A DNA stretch of 11,671 bases from an uncultured Micrococcaceae bacterium (GTDB taxonomy: Bacteria; Actinomycetota; Actinomycetes; Actinomycetales; Micrococcaceae). The first letter of the stretch is position 1. Each line of letters begins with the position of its first letter. The translations under genes were made by a program, and so were the position numbers. The notes beneath the pieces were generated by a model, which worked only from the letters and a program-made list of their open reading frames with translations, made no database searches and was not told the DNA's origin. The stretch spans positions 1 to 11,671 of the forward strand of contig CALBOC010000261.1 in the NCBI GenBank assembly GCA_937896705.1, read 5' to 3'. Of this stretch, positions 1-7,603 are shown piece by piece.

Positions 1-2
1 TT

Positions 3-788
<786 letters not shown>

Positions 789-800
789 ACGACACCCGGG

Positions 801-1430
801 GTGCTTGCCGAACTTTTCACCGATGTCGAGGCCGCGATTGTCGCGTTGGGTGCCTCGCCGTGGCTGGTAGTCGTGGTCGGGGTCTGCTGCTGTATTGATG
901 CGGTCTTCCCGATCGTGCCCAGTGATTCGCTGGTCACCGCGGCCACGGTGCTGGCGCTGGCCAACGATGCCTCCGCCGCCTTCATTGTGATCATGGTGCT
1001 GGCCGCTGCCGCGGGCGCGATCCTTGGCGATAGCCTGGCCTACCTGATCGGTGCCAAGATCCCTTTACACCGCATCCCGATGCTACGTCGCCAGGCAGGT
1101 CAAGCAGCTCTGCAGTTCACCCGACGCGCCTTCACTCGTCGCGGGAGCGCGCTGGTGTTGACCGGCCGGTTCATTCCCGCCGGCAGGATCGTGGTCAACA
1201 TGTCAGCCGGGGCAACCGGTTTCCCGATCCGACGATTTCTGCCACTTGCGGTCCTGGCAAGCCTCTTATGGGCGAGCTTGGCTGGGGCGATGGGAGCCCT
1301 GGCCAGTTACCTCTTCGACAGTCCCCTGCTGGCCATGGTGCTTGGCATTATGATTGGGTTGGGCTTCGGTTTGCTGATCGACTGGATCATGCAACGCCGC
1401 AACCGCCCCGCACCGGATGACGCTGTTTAG
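801..1430 (+). CDS. DedA family membrane protein (VTT/SNARE-associated domain)
   Basis: A 209-aa polytopic inner-membrane protein, the usual length for DedA. Known family members act in lipid flipping (undecaprenyl phosphate or phospholipid translocation) and membrane homeostasis. Visible hallmarks are FPIVPSD near residues 36-42 in the first re-entrant hydrophobic stretch, GDSLAYLIG in the second block, and the conserved arginine motif GRFIPAGRIVVNMSAG with the essential-type Arg residues. Several hydrophobic segments follow up to residue 200, with a short basic tail. The GTG start gives the correct family N-terminus, but its ribosome-binding site is poor (CCGGG directly upstream), and 12 bp separate it from the gdhA stop, so read-through or translational coupling with gdhA is likely. 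Its stop codon overlaps that of the converging thioesterase by 4 bp. The lipid substrate cannot be told from sequence. Confidence 0.9.
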   Translation: MLAELFTDVEAAIVALGASPWLVVVVGVCCCIDAVFPIVPSDSLVTAATVLALANDASAAFIVIMVLAAAAGAILGDSLAYLIGAKIPLHRIPMLRRQAGQAALQFTRRAFTRRGSALVLTGRFIPAGRIVVNMSAGATGFPIRRFLPLAVLASLLWASLAGAMGALASYLFDSPLLAMVLGIMIGLGFGLLIDWIMQRRNRPAPDDAV

Positions 1431-1861
1431 AGGTCTGCGAGCGCGGCCCGCTGTTGCGCGGTGAGTCGCACCGGTCGGCCGGATTCCTGCTGGACAAACA
1501 CCATGGTCGAGGTCGCTTCCACGGCCACCTGGTTGCCATCAAAAAATCGGTAGTAAATCTCGACCGAGGCGCCTTTGACCTTGTCGACTCCGACCTCGAC
1601 CCGGACCGGCAGTCCGCGATAGGGCAGCTGCCGACGATATTTCACCGTGTGGTCGGCGATCAAGGTCATAACCCCGTCATCGGCTCCGGCCCGCAGGTCG
1701 ATGTGGGCGGTTGGATTCGTGCCGTCTCGTAGGCCGGTTCCCGAGGGGATCCCGAAAACGATCACACGGGCTTCTTCCATCAGCCGGACAATTTGGACGT
1801 TGTTGATGTGGCCGTAGGCGTCCATATCGCCCCACCGTAGCGGAATCTCAATAACGGTCAT
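1427..1861 (-). CDS. Acyl-CoA thioesterase, 4HBT hot-dog fold
   Basis: A 144-aa single-domain hot-dog protein of the 4-hydroxybenzoyl-CoA thioesterase family, expected to hydrolyse acyl-CoA thioesters in the cytoplasm. The N-terminal block RWGDMDAYGHINNVQIVRLMEEAR carries the conserved catalytic Asp (D14) and the GHINN turn (residues 17-21). The second half has the strand pattern HTVKYRRQLPY, and it ends with RPVRLTAQQRAAL, a tail typical of actinobacterial members. I chose the ATG at 1861 because AGGAG lies 5 nt upstream (1871-1867) and the ATG overlaps the stop of the upstream phosphatase gene as ATGA. The in-frame GTG at 1867 sits on that ribosome-binding site and is unlikely. The acyl specificity is unknown. 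Co-transcription with the phosphatase gene hints at lipid turnover, which is inference. Confidence 0.88.
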   Translation of the reverse strand: MTVIEIPLRWGDMDAYGHINNVQIVRLMEEARVIVFGIPSGTGLRDGTNPTAHIDLRAGADDGVMTLIADHTVKYRRQLPYRGLPVRVEVGVDKVKGASVEIYYRFFDGNQVAVEATSTMVFVQQESGRPVRLTAQQRAALADL

Positions 1862-3072
1862 GCGCACTCCTGTGGCTCATCAGGGTTGGTAAATTCGGGA
1901 TAATCGGCGCGCAGCTCGGCCACCGTCAGTTGTTCTTCGGAGGTCACCGATTGGGGCCAAGTCAGCGGTGCGTGCTCCCGTGGTGGCAAAACACCCGAGT
2001 TTTCTAACTGGAACGATAGCGCCGCGCCGTCGGGTCCGTAGGCCCATGGAATGCCCGGAGTGGCCCGTTGCGTGTTCTCGGCCCGCCCACCGGCCAGCAG
2101 GGCTTCGGTGGCTGACAGCTGACGGATCGCGATCGCATCCACCCTGCCCGGGTGATGGTGGGCAAAATGCGTATAAATTTCCGGGTCGTGTTGGCCATCA
2201 TCACCGATCAATGTCCACGACAGGTGCGGGAAGTCGTCGGCGAGCCGAGCCAGCGCACTGACTTTATGGGCCATCCCGGACCGGAACCAACGATCTTCGG
2301 TGGGACCCCACGAGGTCAGCAGCATCGGCCCTAACGGGAAGAGGTGTCGGGTCATGAACCGGGTCAGCGTGTGGGCGACATTCCAGGGTCCGGTGGAAAC
2401 ATAGAACACCGGGATGCCGGTGTCTTGTTCTGCCAGCCGGTTGAGCATCACGGGCATCCCGGACACGGGTCGACGAGCGTGTTCATCGAGTAAAAACGAG
2501 TTCCAGGCGGCGGTCAGGGGGCGTGGTAGCGCGGTCACCCACACGGTGTCATCGACGTCGCAGATCACGGCCCGGTCGGTGTTGTCATCAATGATCAACA
2601 CGTCTTGGCTGGTTGAGTCTGCGCCTTCAACGTGTAGGGTTACCATCGACCAGCCGGGGTCGAGTTCGGACTCAATGCGAGCATCGACCACCCCGTTGCG
2701 GTCCGCGCGCACCGGGTGGCGTTGCCCGTTGACCTCAATTTCGACTTTGGCATAAGCAATGGGTGGCGACACGAAGTTCTGCCAGCCACGCACCCCGTCG
2801 CGCAGAATCTGGGCCATGTATTCGGCTTCGGTCCATTCCGGGTTTGCTAACAACACCCGGGAGAAGATCCGTACCCATCGTGGTGACCCGTAGCCGGTAA
2901 ACGACAGGATGCGAGGTTTGGCGCCGCGGCGGCGGGCGCGATCCCGGCGTCGTCGTTGGAAGCTGTAGTAGCTCAGAGTGGCTAGCTGTTCTGGTGGGGT
3001 GGCTTCACTGCCCGGGGCAGCATGAAACCGCGGGATGGTCGGAAAACGATAGGTTTTAGGACGACGCGACAT
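1858..3072 (-). CDS. App1-family phosphatase, DUF2183 domain (phosphatidate phosphatase-like)
   Basis: A 404-aa protein with a C-terminal DUF2183/App1 catalytic domain of the HAD superfamily. The yeast founding member App1 dephosphorylates phosphatidate to diacylglycerol. HAD motif I is CDVDDT (residues 171-176, D172 nucleophile and D174). Motif II is VSTGPWN (225-231), K270 in AHK is the probable motif III lysine, and GDDGQHDPEIY (290-300) is motif IV. Residues 100-165 form a beta-rich stretch seen in bacterial homologues, preceded by a very Arg-rich segment (RRRRDRARRRG, 40-50) that could contact acidic phospholipids. There is no signal peptide. The ATG at 3072 is the only sensible start in frame, but the nearest AAGGAG is about 16 nt upstream, too far to be ideal. 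It heads a two-gene unit with the thioesterase. The substrate is inferred from the family only. Confidence 0.87.
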   Translation of the reverse strand: MSRRPKTYRFPTIPRFHAAPGSEATPPEQLATLSYYSFQRRRRDRARRRGAKPRILSFTGYGSPRWVRIFSRVLLANPEWTEAEYMAQILRDGVRGWQNFVSPPIAYAKVEIEVNGQRHPVRADRNGVVDARIESELDPGWSMVTLHVEGADSTSQDVLIIDDNTDRAVICDVDDTVWVTALPRPLTAAWNSFLLDEHARRPVSGMPVMLNRLAEQDTGIPVFYVSTGPWNVAHTLTRFMTRHLFPLGPMLLTSWGPTEDRWFRSGMAHKVSALARLADDFPHLSWTLIGDDGQHDPEIYTHFAHHHPGRVDAIAIRQLSATEALLAGGRAENTQRATPGIPWAYGPDGAALSFQLENSGVLPPREHAPLTWPQSVTSEEQLTVAELRADYPEFTNPDEPQECA

Positions 3073-3145
3073 AGACTTGCTAGTTCCACTCCTTGGTCAC
3101 CCAGACAGTCTAGTACGTTACGGTACCTGGTTTATGGTGGAGTCT

Positions 3146-3937
3146 ATGACATCTCTGCGCACCCGAGCCTTGGAAGCTGCCCGCCCGGTCGCGGCGAAAC
3201 TTACCGCAGCGTTTGCTGCTGGTTCGGTGGTCGCAACCACCAAGACCAACCGCCATGATTTGGTGTCGCAGTGGGATCACGATGCCGAGGAGTTACTCAA
3301 GGCCGGACTCGCCGGTGACGGGACGGTCTTTTGGGGTGAGGAATCCGGTCGTCAGCCCGTCACGGCCCCGGGACAGGTGGAGTGGATTATTGATCCAATT
3401 GACGGGACCAGCAATTTTGTGCACGGCTTCCCCCTGTTTTCGATCTCGATTGCCGCGGTCCAGGACGACCGCGTGATCGCCGGGGTGGTGCTCGACCCGG
3501 TGACCGGCGATGAATATTCTGCCGACCCCACCGGTGCCTACCTCAACGATCAACCGCTGACCGCACGTCCCGCTCCGGCTGAAACCTCTCAGTACAACCT
3601 GGTGACCTCGTTTCCCGCCGCTGAAATTTTGCAGCGCGCACCCCACGCCACCGAGTTGTTCGCAGAGTTCGTCACCAGTTTCGCCACCGTGCGTCGGCTC
3701 GTGTCCGGAGCACTCGAGATTTGTTATGCCGCAAGGGGTATCGCCGATCTGGTCTTAGGGGTGGATGCCAGCCCGTGGGATGTGGCCGCAGCATCCTATA
3801 TTTTGACCCAGGCCGGGGGCGCTTATCTGACCGGCACCACCGGTCCGGCCCATTTGGCCCCGCACTACGTGGCGGTGGCCCCGGGTCGATCCCCCGACGT
3901 GATTACCGACAGCTTCGATAAGATCCGGCAAATGTGA
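3146..3937 (+). CDS. Inositol monophosphatase family protein
   Basis: A 263-aa Mg2+-dependent sugar/inositol phosphatase of the IMPase (SuhB/CysQ/HisN-like) fold, near the family's usual 260 aa. Metal-binding residues are visible in GEESG (E65, E66), in the signature WIIDPIDGTSNF (D83, D86, T88) and in the second signature SPWDVAAASYILTQAGG (W211, D212). Members hydrolyse myo-inositol-1-phosphate, histidinol phosphate, 3'-phosphoadenosine phosphate or similar, and the sequence alone does not separate these. I chose ATG 3146 because GGTGGAG lies directly upstream (3 nt spacer). An in-frame ATG at 3134 would add four residues (MVES) and is possible. The gene diverges from the App1 gene across a gap of 73 bp. 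In actinobacteria such enzymes can feed phosphatidylinositol and inositol metabolism, which is only context here. Confidence 0.88.
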   Translation: MTSLRTRALEAARPVAAKLTAAFAAGSVVATTKTNRHDLVSQWDHDAEELLKAGLAGDGTVFWGEESGRQPVTAPGQVEWIIDPIDGTSNFVHGFPLFSISIAAVQDDRVIAGVVLDPVTGDEYSADPTGAYLNDQPLTARPAPAETSQYNLVTSFPAAEILQRAPHATELFAEFVTSFATVRRLVSGALEICYAARGIADLVLGVDASPWDVAAASYILTQAGGAYLTGTTGPAHLAPHYVAVAPGRSPDVITDSFDKIRQM

Positions 3938-3960
3938 CATCCCGGTGCCGAACGGTGGCG

Positions 3961-3972
3961 TGAGCTAGCTCA
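3961..3972. promoter_or_regulatory. 12-bp perfect palindrome upstream of the PNPOx-like gene
   Basis: TGAGCTAGCTCA is a perfect 12-bp palindrome ending 19 nt before the ATG at 3992, in the 54-bp gap after the inositol phosphatase gene. Its position would suit an operator for a dimeric repressor. No convincing -10/-35 pair was recognised next to it, and a palindrome this short can arise by chance. Confidence 0.3.
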
Positions 3973-3991
3973 AGGCAGGACAATAGAGCAT

Positions 3992-4510
3992 ATGAGCGCC
4001 TACATGTTTGAACACGACAAAGACCAACCGGTACTAGAACTGACCCGCCAGCAAGCTGAGCTGCTGCTGCGCAACACCCGCCACGGTCGCCTAGCGTTTC
4101 TAGCCGACGGCCAGATCGAAGTCTTCCCGGTCAATTACGCATTCGACGGCAAAAAGCTTTACTTCCGCACCGCGCCGGGGACGAAACTTTTAGCGGCTGA
4201 AGCACAAGCGATGGTCGCGTTTGAAACCGACGGCATTCTGCCCGATGAGGGCTGGTCGGTCGTCGTTCGGGGCAATATCACCACCGTCGCCGAGGAAGAC
4301 ATTGACTACGTTCACGGGCTGGGTCTTGCCCCCTGGATCCCGACCTATAAGGACTTCTTCGTCTCGCTGAGCATCGAAGATATCACCGGGCGCCACTTCA
4401 TCTTCGCTCGCCAACCAGAACGCGGTGATGAGCGCACCTTCCGCTACGATCCAGCTCAACGCCGGTCTACCCCACCGCAGGATCCGGATCCGACGAAACT
4501 GTCTCGCTAA
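3992..4510 (+). CDS. Pyridoxamine 5'-phosphate oxidase-fold (flavin-binding) protein
   Basis: A 172-aa split-barrel protein of the PNPOx-like/flavin reductase-like superfamily, which binds FMN, FAD or F420 and often reduces or detoxifies small molecules. It belongs to the short 'pyridoxamine 5'-phosphate oxidase family' group (NimA-like), not to true PdxH. Motifs in order: HGRLAFLADGQIEVFPVNY (31-49), LYFRTAPGTKL (56-66), where the Arg, Thr, Gly and Lys normally contact flavin phosphate, and GWSVVVRG (87-94). The last 25 residues are polar and low complexity (Pro, Asp, Arg). ATG 3992 lacks a strong ribosome-binding site. ATG 4004 is an alternative that would drop four residues. The gene's stop overlaps that of the converging DUF202 gene by 4 bp. 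The substrate is unknown. Confidence 0.82.
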   Translation: MSAYMFEHDKDQPVLELTRQQAELLLRNTRHGRLAFLADGQIEVFPVNYAFDGKKLYFRTAPGTKLLAAEAQAMVAFETDGILPDEGWSVVVRGNITTVAEEDIDYVHGLGLAPWIPTYKDFFVSLSIEDITGRHFIFARQPERGDERTFRYDPAQRRSTPPQDPDPTKLSR

Positions 4511-4866
4511 TACAGCCACACCCCGAGGATGCCGCTGGCAGCTATGAGCACCGCCATGACCGTCATCCACAATACGGCCCAGAAATCAGCGGCGACTCGC
4601 TCGTACCGGATCCCGGCCACTTGTACTCGGTAGCGGGCACGCTGCGAGAGCTGTATCAAGCCCACCCCCAGCACCGCGATCGCCACTGGGATAAACACCG
4701 CGACACCCACCGAGGGATACCAGCGGATCAGTAACAACGCCACCACCGCGGTCGCCAACCCGGTCCTACCCCACGACATGACCGTACGCTCCGGCTGTAG
4801 CCCGGGATCTTCGTGTTGCGGTAGCGGCCGACGACGACCTGGCCGGGTTCCCGGCCTAGAAGCCAT
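4507..4866 (-). CDS. DUF202 family membrane protein (second of tandem pair)
   Basis: A 119-aa integral membrane protein. The cytoplasmic, basic N-terminus (residues 1-21, rich in Arg and Pro) leads into the DUF202 signature LQPERTVMSWGRTGLA (23-38), followed by three hydrophobic segments at about 36-48, 52-70 and 95-117. DUF202 is the transmembrane domain also found in YidH proteins and at the C-terminus of the yeast VTC polyphosphate polymerase. The bacterial function is not established. The start overlaps the end of the upstream DUF202 gene by 11 bp, with GGGTGA just before the ATG, so translation is probably coupled. The two proteins may form a heteromer. Confidence 0.82.
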   Translation of the reverse strand: MASRPGTRPGRRRPLPQHEDPGLQPERTVMSWGRTGLATAVVALLLIRWYPSVGVAVFIPVAIAVLGVGLIQLSQRARYRVQVAGIRYERVAADFWAVLWMTVMAVLIAASGILGVWLY

Positions 4867-5257
4867 TGGTCACCCAAATGGCCAACAAGACGGTCACCGC
4901 AGCGACCGCACACACCAGAGCAATCAGTGGAATCCACACTGGAAGCGGCAACGAGCGTTTTTGACGCATCGCGGCTTCGACTCGTAGCCAGCGTCCGGCC
5001 GCCGAGGCGGCAAGCAGCCCACCCAGAACCAACAGAGTTGTGCCCAGCACCTTGCGCGCGGTGTCATCAAAAATATCCTGGGTAAACGCTTCGACCGCGA
5101 TACCGCCGGCCAGCAGGGCCAACGAGGTGCGGATCCAAGCCAAAAAGGTGCGCTCATTGGCCAACGTAAAGCGCGGATCCGGGTCGTTACCTTCATGCAA
5201 GGCCCGCGGGACTCTTCTACGTTTGACTGTTGCCGACTGCTGCTCACCGGATTCCAT
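4856..5257 (-). CDS. DUF202 family membrane protein, YidH-like (first of tandem pair)
   Basis: A 133-aa YidH-like protein. It has a hydrophilic N-terminus (1-30), then the signature PRFTLANERTFLAWIRTSLALLAGG (29-53), which spans a first membrane helix, a second helix around VLGTTLLVLGGLLAASAAG (70-88) and a third near VWIPLIALVCAVAAVTVLLAIWV (107-129). The function in bacteria is unknown. It is the first gene of a two-gene unit diverging from the erythrin-VIT gene across an 86-bp gap. A TACACT hexamer ends 7 nt before the ATG and no good ribosome-binding site is present, so a leaderless transcript is likely. It differs clearly in sequence from its downstream partner, so this is an old duplication or two subfamilies, not a recent copy. 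Confidence 0.85.
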   Translation of the reverse strand: MESGEQQSATVKRRRVPRALHEGNDPDPRFTLANERTFLAWIRTSLALLAGGIAVEAFTQDIFDDTARKVLGTTLLVLGGLLAASAAGRWLRVEAAMRQKRSLPLPVWIPLIALVCAVAAVTVLLAIWVTNGF

Positions 5258-5264
5258 AATCCAC

Positions 5265-5270
5265 AGTGTA
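5265..5270 (-). promoter_or_regulatory. Candidate -10 box for leaderless transcript of the YidH-like gene
   Basis: Read on the minus strand the hexamer is TACACT, fitting the actinobacterial TANNNT -10 pattern, and 7 nt separate it from the ATG at 5257. That spacing places transcription start on or next to the A of the ATG, as in the leaderless mRNAs common in actinobacteria. No clear -35 box was seen at 16-18 bp, so the evidence is the -10 match, the spacing and the lack of a ribosome-binding site. Confidence 0.4.
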
Positions 5271-5343
5271 ACTCACCCCGCGAAGCCAACCGGGTAGTCT
5301 AGATGAGGACTGTTATTGGCCCACCGATACGCAAGGAGCGCGA

Positions 5344-6474
5344 ATGTCAGCTGGACAGCATCACGACGATGTGACCGCGGCCCACGAGCCGACGAAAGCC
5401 CAAATTCGTCGCTGGCAACGCTACTTAGCAGACGAGATCGCCGAAGGGCAGATCTACCGGGATCTCGCCAAACGCAGCAAACGGCCCGAAAAAGACATCC
5501 TCATCGGTTTAGCCGACGCCGAAGAACGACACGCCCAACACTGGCGGGACCTGCTGGGCGAGCACGCCGAGGTCCGACGCCGACCCAGCCTGCACCGGGC
5601 GCTCTTACGCTTTTTGGCCAGGATTTTCGGTTCGGTGTTCGTGTTAGCGCTCATGCAACGTGCCGAGTCCAACACCCCCTACACGGCCGATTCCGAAGTA
5701 CCCCGCGAAATCGCCGCCGACGAGGCCATCCATGAGGAAGTCGTCCGTGGTCTGGCAGCACGCGGTCGCGAGACCATGGCCGGCAATTTCCGGGCCGCTG
5801 TCTTCGGTGCCAATGACGGACTGGTCTCAAACCTGGCATTAGTCATGGGGATCGGAGCCACCGGCGTGGCACCCTCGGTCGTGTTATTCACCGGGATCGC
5901 CGGCTTATTGGCCGGTGCCTTGAGCATGGGTGCGGGCGAATATGTGTCGGTACGGTCTCAGCGAGAACTCCTGGAAGCATCCCACCCAACCCATGTCACC
6001 TTACGAGCAGCCAAACATCTCGATATCGAACAAAATGAGCTTGAGTTGGTCTATCGCGCTCGCGGTATGACGCCCGAGGATGCCAGTCATCGGGCTCTGG
6101 AGCGCTTGGGTTATCTCAGCTGCGATTGCAACCCAACCTTTTCGGCTCGCCCCGATGGGTCCAAAGGGCCGGAAGAAGAACTGAAGCAACAAGAGTTCGA
6201 AGCCGTGGGCAATCCTTGGAAAGTGGCCTTCTCGTCGTTCTTTTTCTTCGCGATTGGCGCGATCATTCCGGTGCTGCCGTTTCTCTTCGGTGCCACGGGC
6301 ATGACCGCTATGCTGTGGGCCCTGGGGTTAGTCTCCTTGGCGCTGGTGGTTACCGGCGGGATTGTCGGGCTACTGTCTGGCGCTCCCCCATTCAAACGGG
6401 CCCTGCGACAGCTGGGTATTGGCCTGGGAGCTGCGGGCGTGACCTACGTCGTGGGTTTGTTCTTCAACGTCTAA
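5344..6474 (+). CDS. Erythrin-VIT fusion: ferritin-like domain plus CCC1/VIT1 iron/manganese transporter
   Basis: A 376-aa two-domain protein. Residues 20-140 form a ferritin-like (rubrerythrin/erythrin) helical domain with diiron ligand candidates E31, E34, E60/E61 and H63 (AEERHAQHW), and E127, H130 and E131 (DEAIHEE). Residues 148-376 are a CCC1/VIT1 transporter, with NFRAAVFGANDGLVSNLALVMG and AGALSMGAGEYVSVRSQREL as hallmark blocks. A hydrophilic middle loop (about 210-290) contains LSCDCNP, followed by three more hydrophobic segments. Related rhizobial proteins of this architecture (MbfA) export iron and protect against iron and peroxide stress, so Fe2+ or Mn2+ export from the cytoplasm is the likely role. 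The start is well supported by AAGGAG 5 nt before the ATG. No IdeR/DtxR-type box was recognised upstream. Confidence 0.9.
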   Translation: MSAGQHHDDVTAAHEPTKAQIRRWQRYLADEIAEGQIYRDLAKRSKRPEKDILIGLADAEERHAQHWRDLLGEHAEVRRRPSLHRALLRFLARIFGSVFVLALMQRAESNTPYTADSEVPREIAADEAIHEEVVRGLAARGRETMAGNFRAAVFGANDGLVSNLALVMGIGATGVAPSVVLFTGIAGLLAGALSMGAGEYVSVRSQRELLEASHPTHVTLRAAKHLDIEQNELELVYRARGMTPEDASHRALERLGYLSCDCNPTFSARPDGSKGPEEELKQQEFEAVGNPWKVAFSSFFFFAIGAIIPVLPFLFGATGMTAMLWALGLVSLALVVTGGIVGLLSGAPPFKRALRQLGIGLGAAGVTYVVGLFFNV

Positions 6475-6638
6475 CTCCTAAGGCTGAAGCCAATAGGCAC
6501 TTCGGACAATACTGGTTCAGTTCATGACGCGCCCCGTGACGTCCCTCGGCGAGTTCGTGAACCAAGCACTGCTCATCGTTCAGGGTGACCTAGAGCGATC
6601 GCCACATCGGTGGTTTGAATGCGGGGTTACGCATCCGG

Positions 6639-7583
6639 CTACCGAAGAACCGGCCCGGACACATTCTGGTATGGCGGCGTTCCGTCAGCATAATCTTTAA
6701 AGGCCTGATAGATAGTCGCCACCGCTGGATTGCGCTGCGATTCATGGCGGACCACCGCCCAATAGGTGGTTGGGTGAGCAAACCCCTCCCCAAGTACAGT
6801 GACGAGCTCTGGGTGCGCTTCAGCGATAAAATCTGGCAACAGGCCTATGCCCGCGCCTTCCAGGGTGGCGGTGAGGTGGGCATAGACATTTGTCGAGGAA
6901 ATGCCTGGCCGCATGGGGGGAAGTTTCGTTAGCGCCGCGTCGAGATCTTGAACCAGTAAGATGGCCTCGACATAATAATTGAGGCGGTGTTCCTTCAGGT
7001 CATGCAGCGTTTTTGGAGTACCGTGCTGAGTTAAGTATTCTGTTGTTGCATATAATTTGAGATTGTATTCGATTAGGGGACGCTCCCAAGCGCGATGAAC
7101 TTCGGGTTTTCCCACCACGACCTCTAGGTCCAGGCCGGACCTGTTTTGCCGCGCCCGCTGGGTCGAGGTAAATAATTCAACATCCAGAGCCGGATGACTC
7201 TCTTGAACACGGGCGAGTACCGGAACAGCGATATGACCACTGAATGCTTCCGGTGCTCCAATACGGACGGTTCCACTGACAGCGGCTGCTGCATCTTCCG
7301 AGATAAGTTTGGCAAGCGATTGTTCGATCTCTTCAGCAATCTCGACCACATGTCGACCCTGGGTGGTGATTTCCCAGCCTGACTGCGAACGTAAGAGCAG
7401 TCTTTGACCGGTGATTTTCTCCAGCGTATTAATTCGACGAGAAACGGTGGCATGATTGATGCCCAGTGAATCGGCCGCTGCAGTGAAACGACCGAGCCTA
7501 GCGACCGACAGAAAAGTCATCAATGATGGCAGATTGCTATGCAGTTCTTCCCAGTCCATGTCTGAAAGTGTACTTGACCACAC
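6639..7583 (-). CDS. LysR-type transcriptional regulator
   Basis: A 314-aa LTTR, the usual length. The N-terminal winged helix-turn-helix lies at residues 20-76 (LMTFLSVARLGRFTAAADSLGINHATVSRRINTLEKITGQRLLLR), with a linker helix to about 98, and the effector-binding domain begins at GTVRIGAPEAFSG. I chose the GTG at 7583 because AGAGGTGA sits 6 nt upstream, while the later ATG at 7559 has no ribosome-binding site. It lies 20 bp behind the ADH gene on the same strand, so the two are probably co-transcribed. It probably controls the ADH and, across the divergent region, the GntP permease and dehydrogenase genes (inference from position and operator-like repeats). The stretch around 7020-7080 is notably AT-rich compared with genes on the left. 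The inducer is unknown, plausibly the transported hydroxy acid. Confidence 0.9.
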   Translation of the reverse strand: MWSSTLSDMDWEELHSNLPSLMTFLSVARLGRFTAAADSLGINHATVSRRINTLEKITGQRLLLRSQSGWEITTQGRHVVEIAEEIEQSLAKLISEDAAAAVSGTVRIGAPEAFSGHIAVPVLARVQESHPALDVELFTSTQRARQNRSGLDLEVVVGKPEVHRAWERPLIEYNLKLYATTEYLTQHGTPKTLHDLKEHRLNYYVEAILLVQDLDAALTKLPPMRPGISSTNVYAHLTATLEGAGIGLLPDFIAEAHPELVTVLGEGFAHPTTYWAVVRHESQRNPAVATIYQAFKDYADGTPPYQNVSGPVLR

Positions 7584-7603
7584 GGTCAGTCACCTCTGGG
7601 CGA

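Noticed and set aside
3113..3126. GTAC-N6-GTAC repeat in the App1/IMPase gap
   Set aside because: GTAC is itself self-complementary and the inner bases pair poorly, so this is weak evidence for an operator.
6475..6638. The 164-bp gap between the VIT and LysR genes searched for a terminator, small RNA or small gene
   Set aside because: Only a 5-bp stem (6619-6634) and the short palindrome GCGATCGC were found, with no T-run and no credible reading frame.
7047..7053. A TGCATAT half-site like the intergenic operator, inside the LysR gene and next to TATAAT
   Set aside because: A single 7-base match is expected by chance in a window this size, it lacks the second arm, and it encodes ordinary LysR residues.
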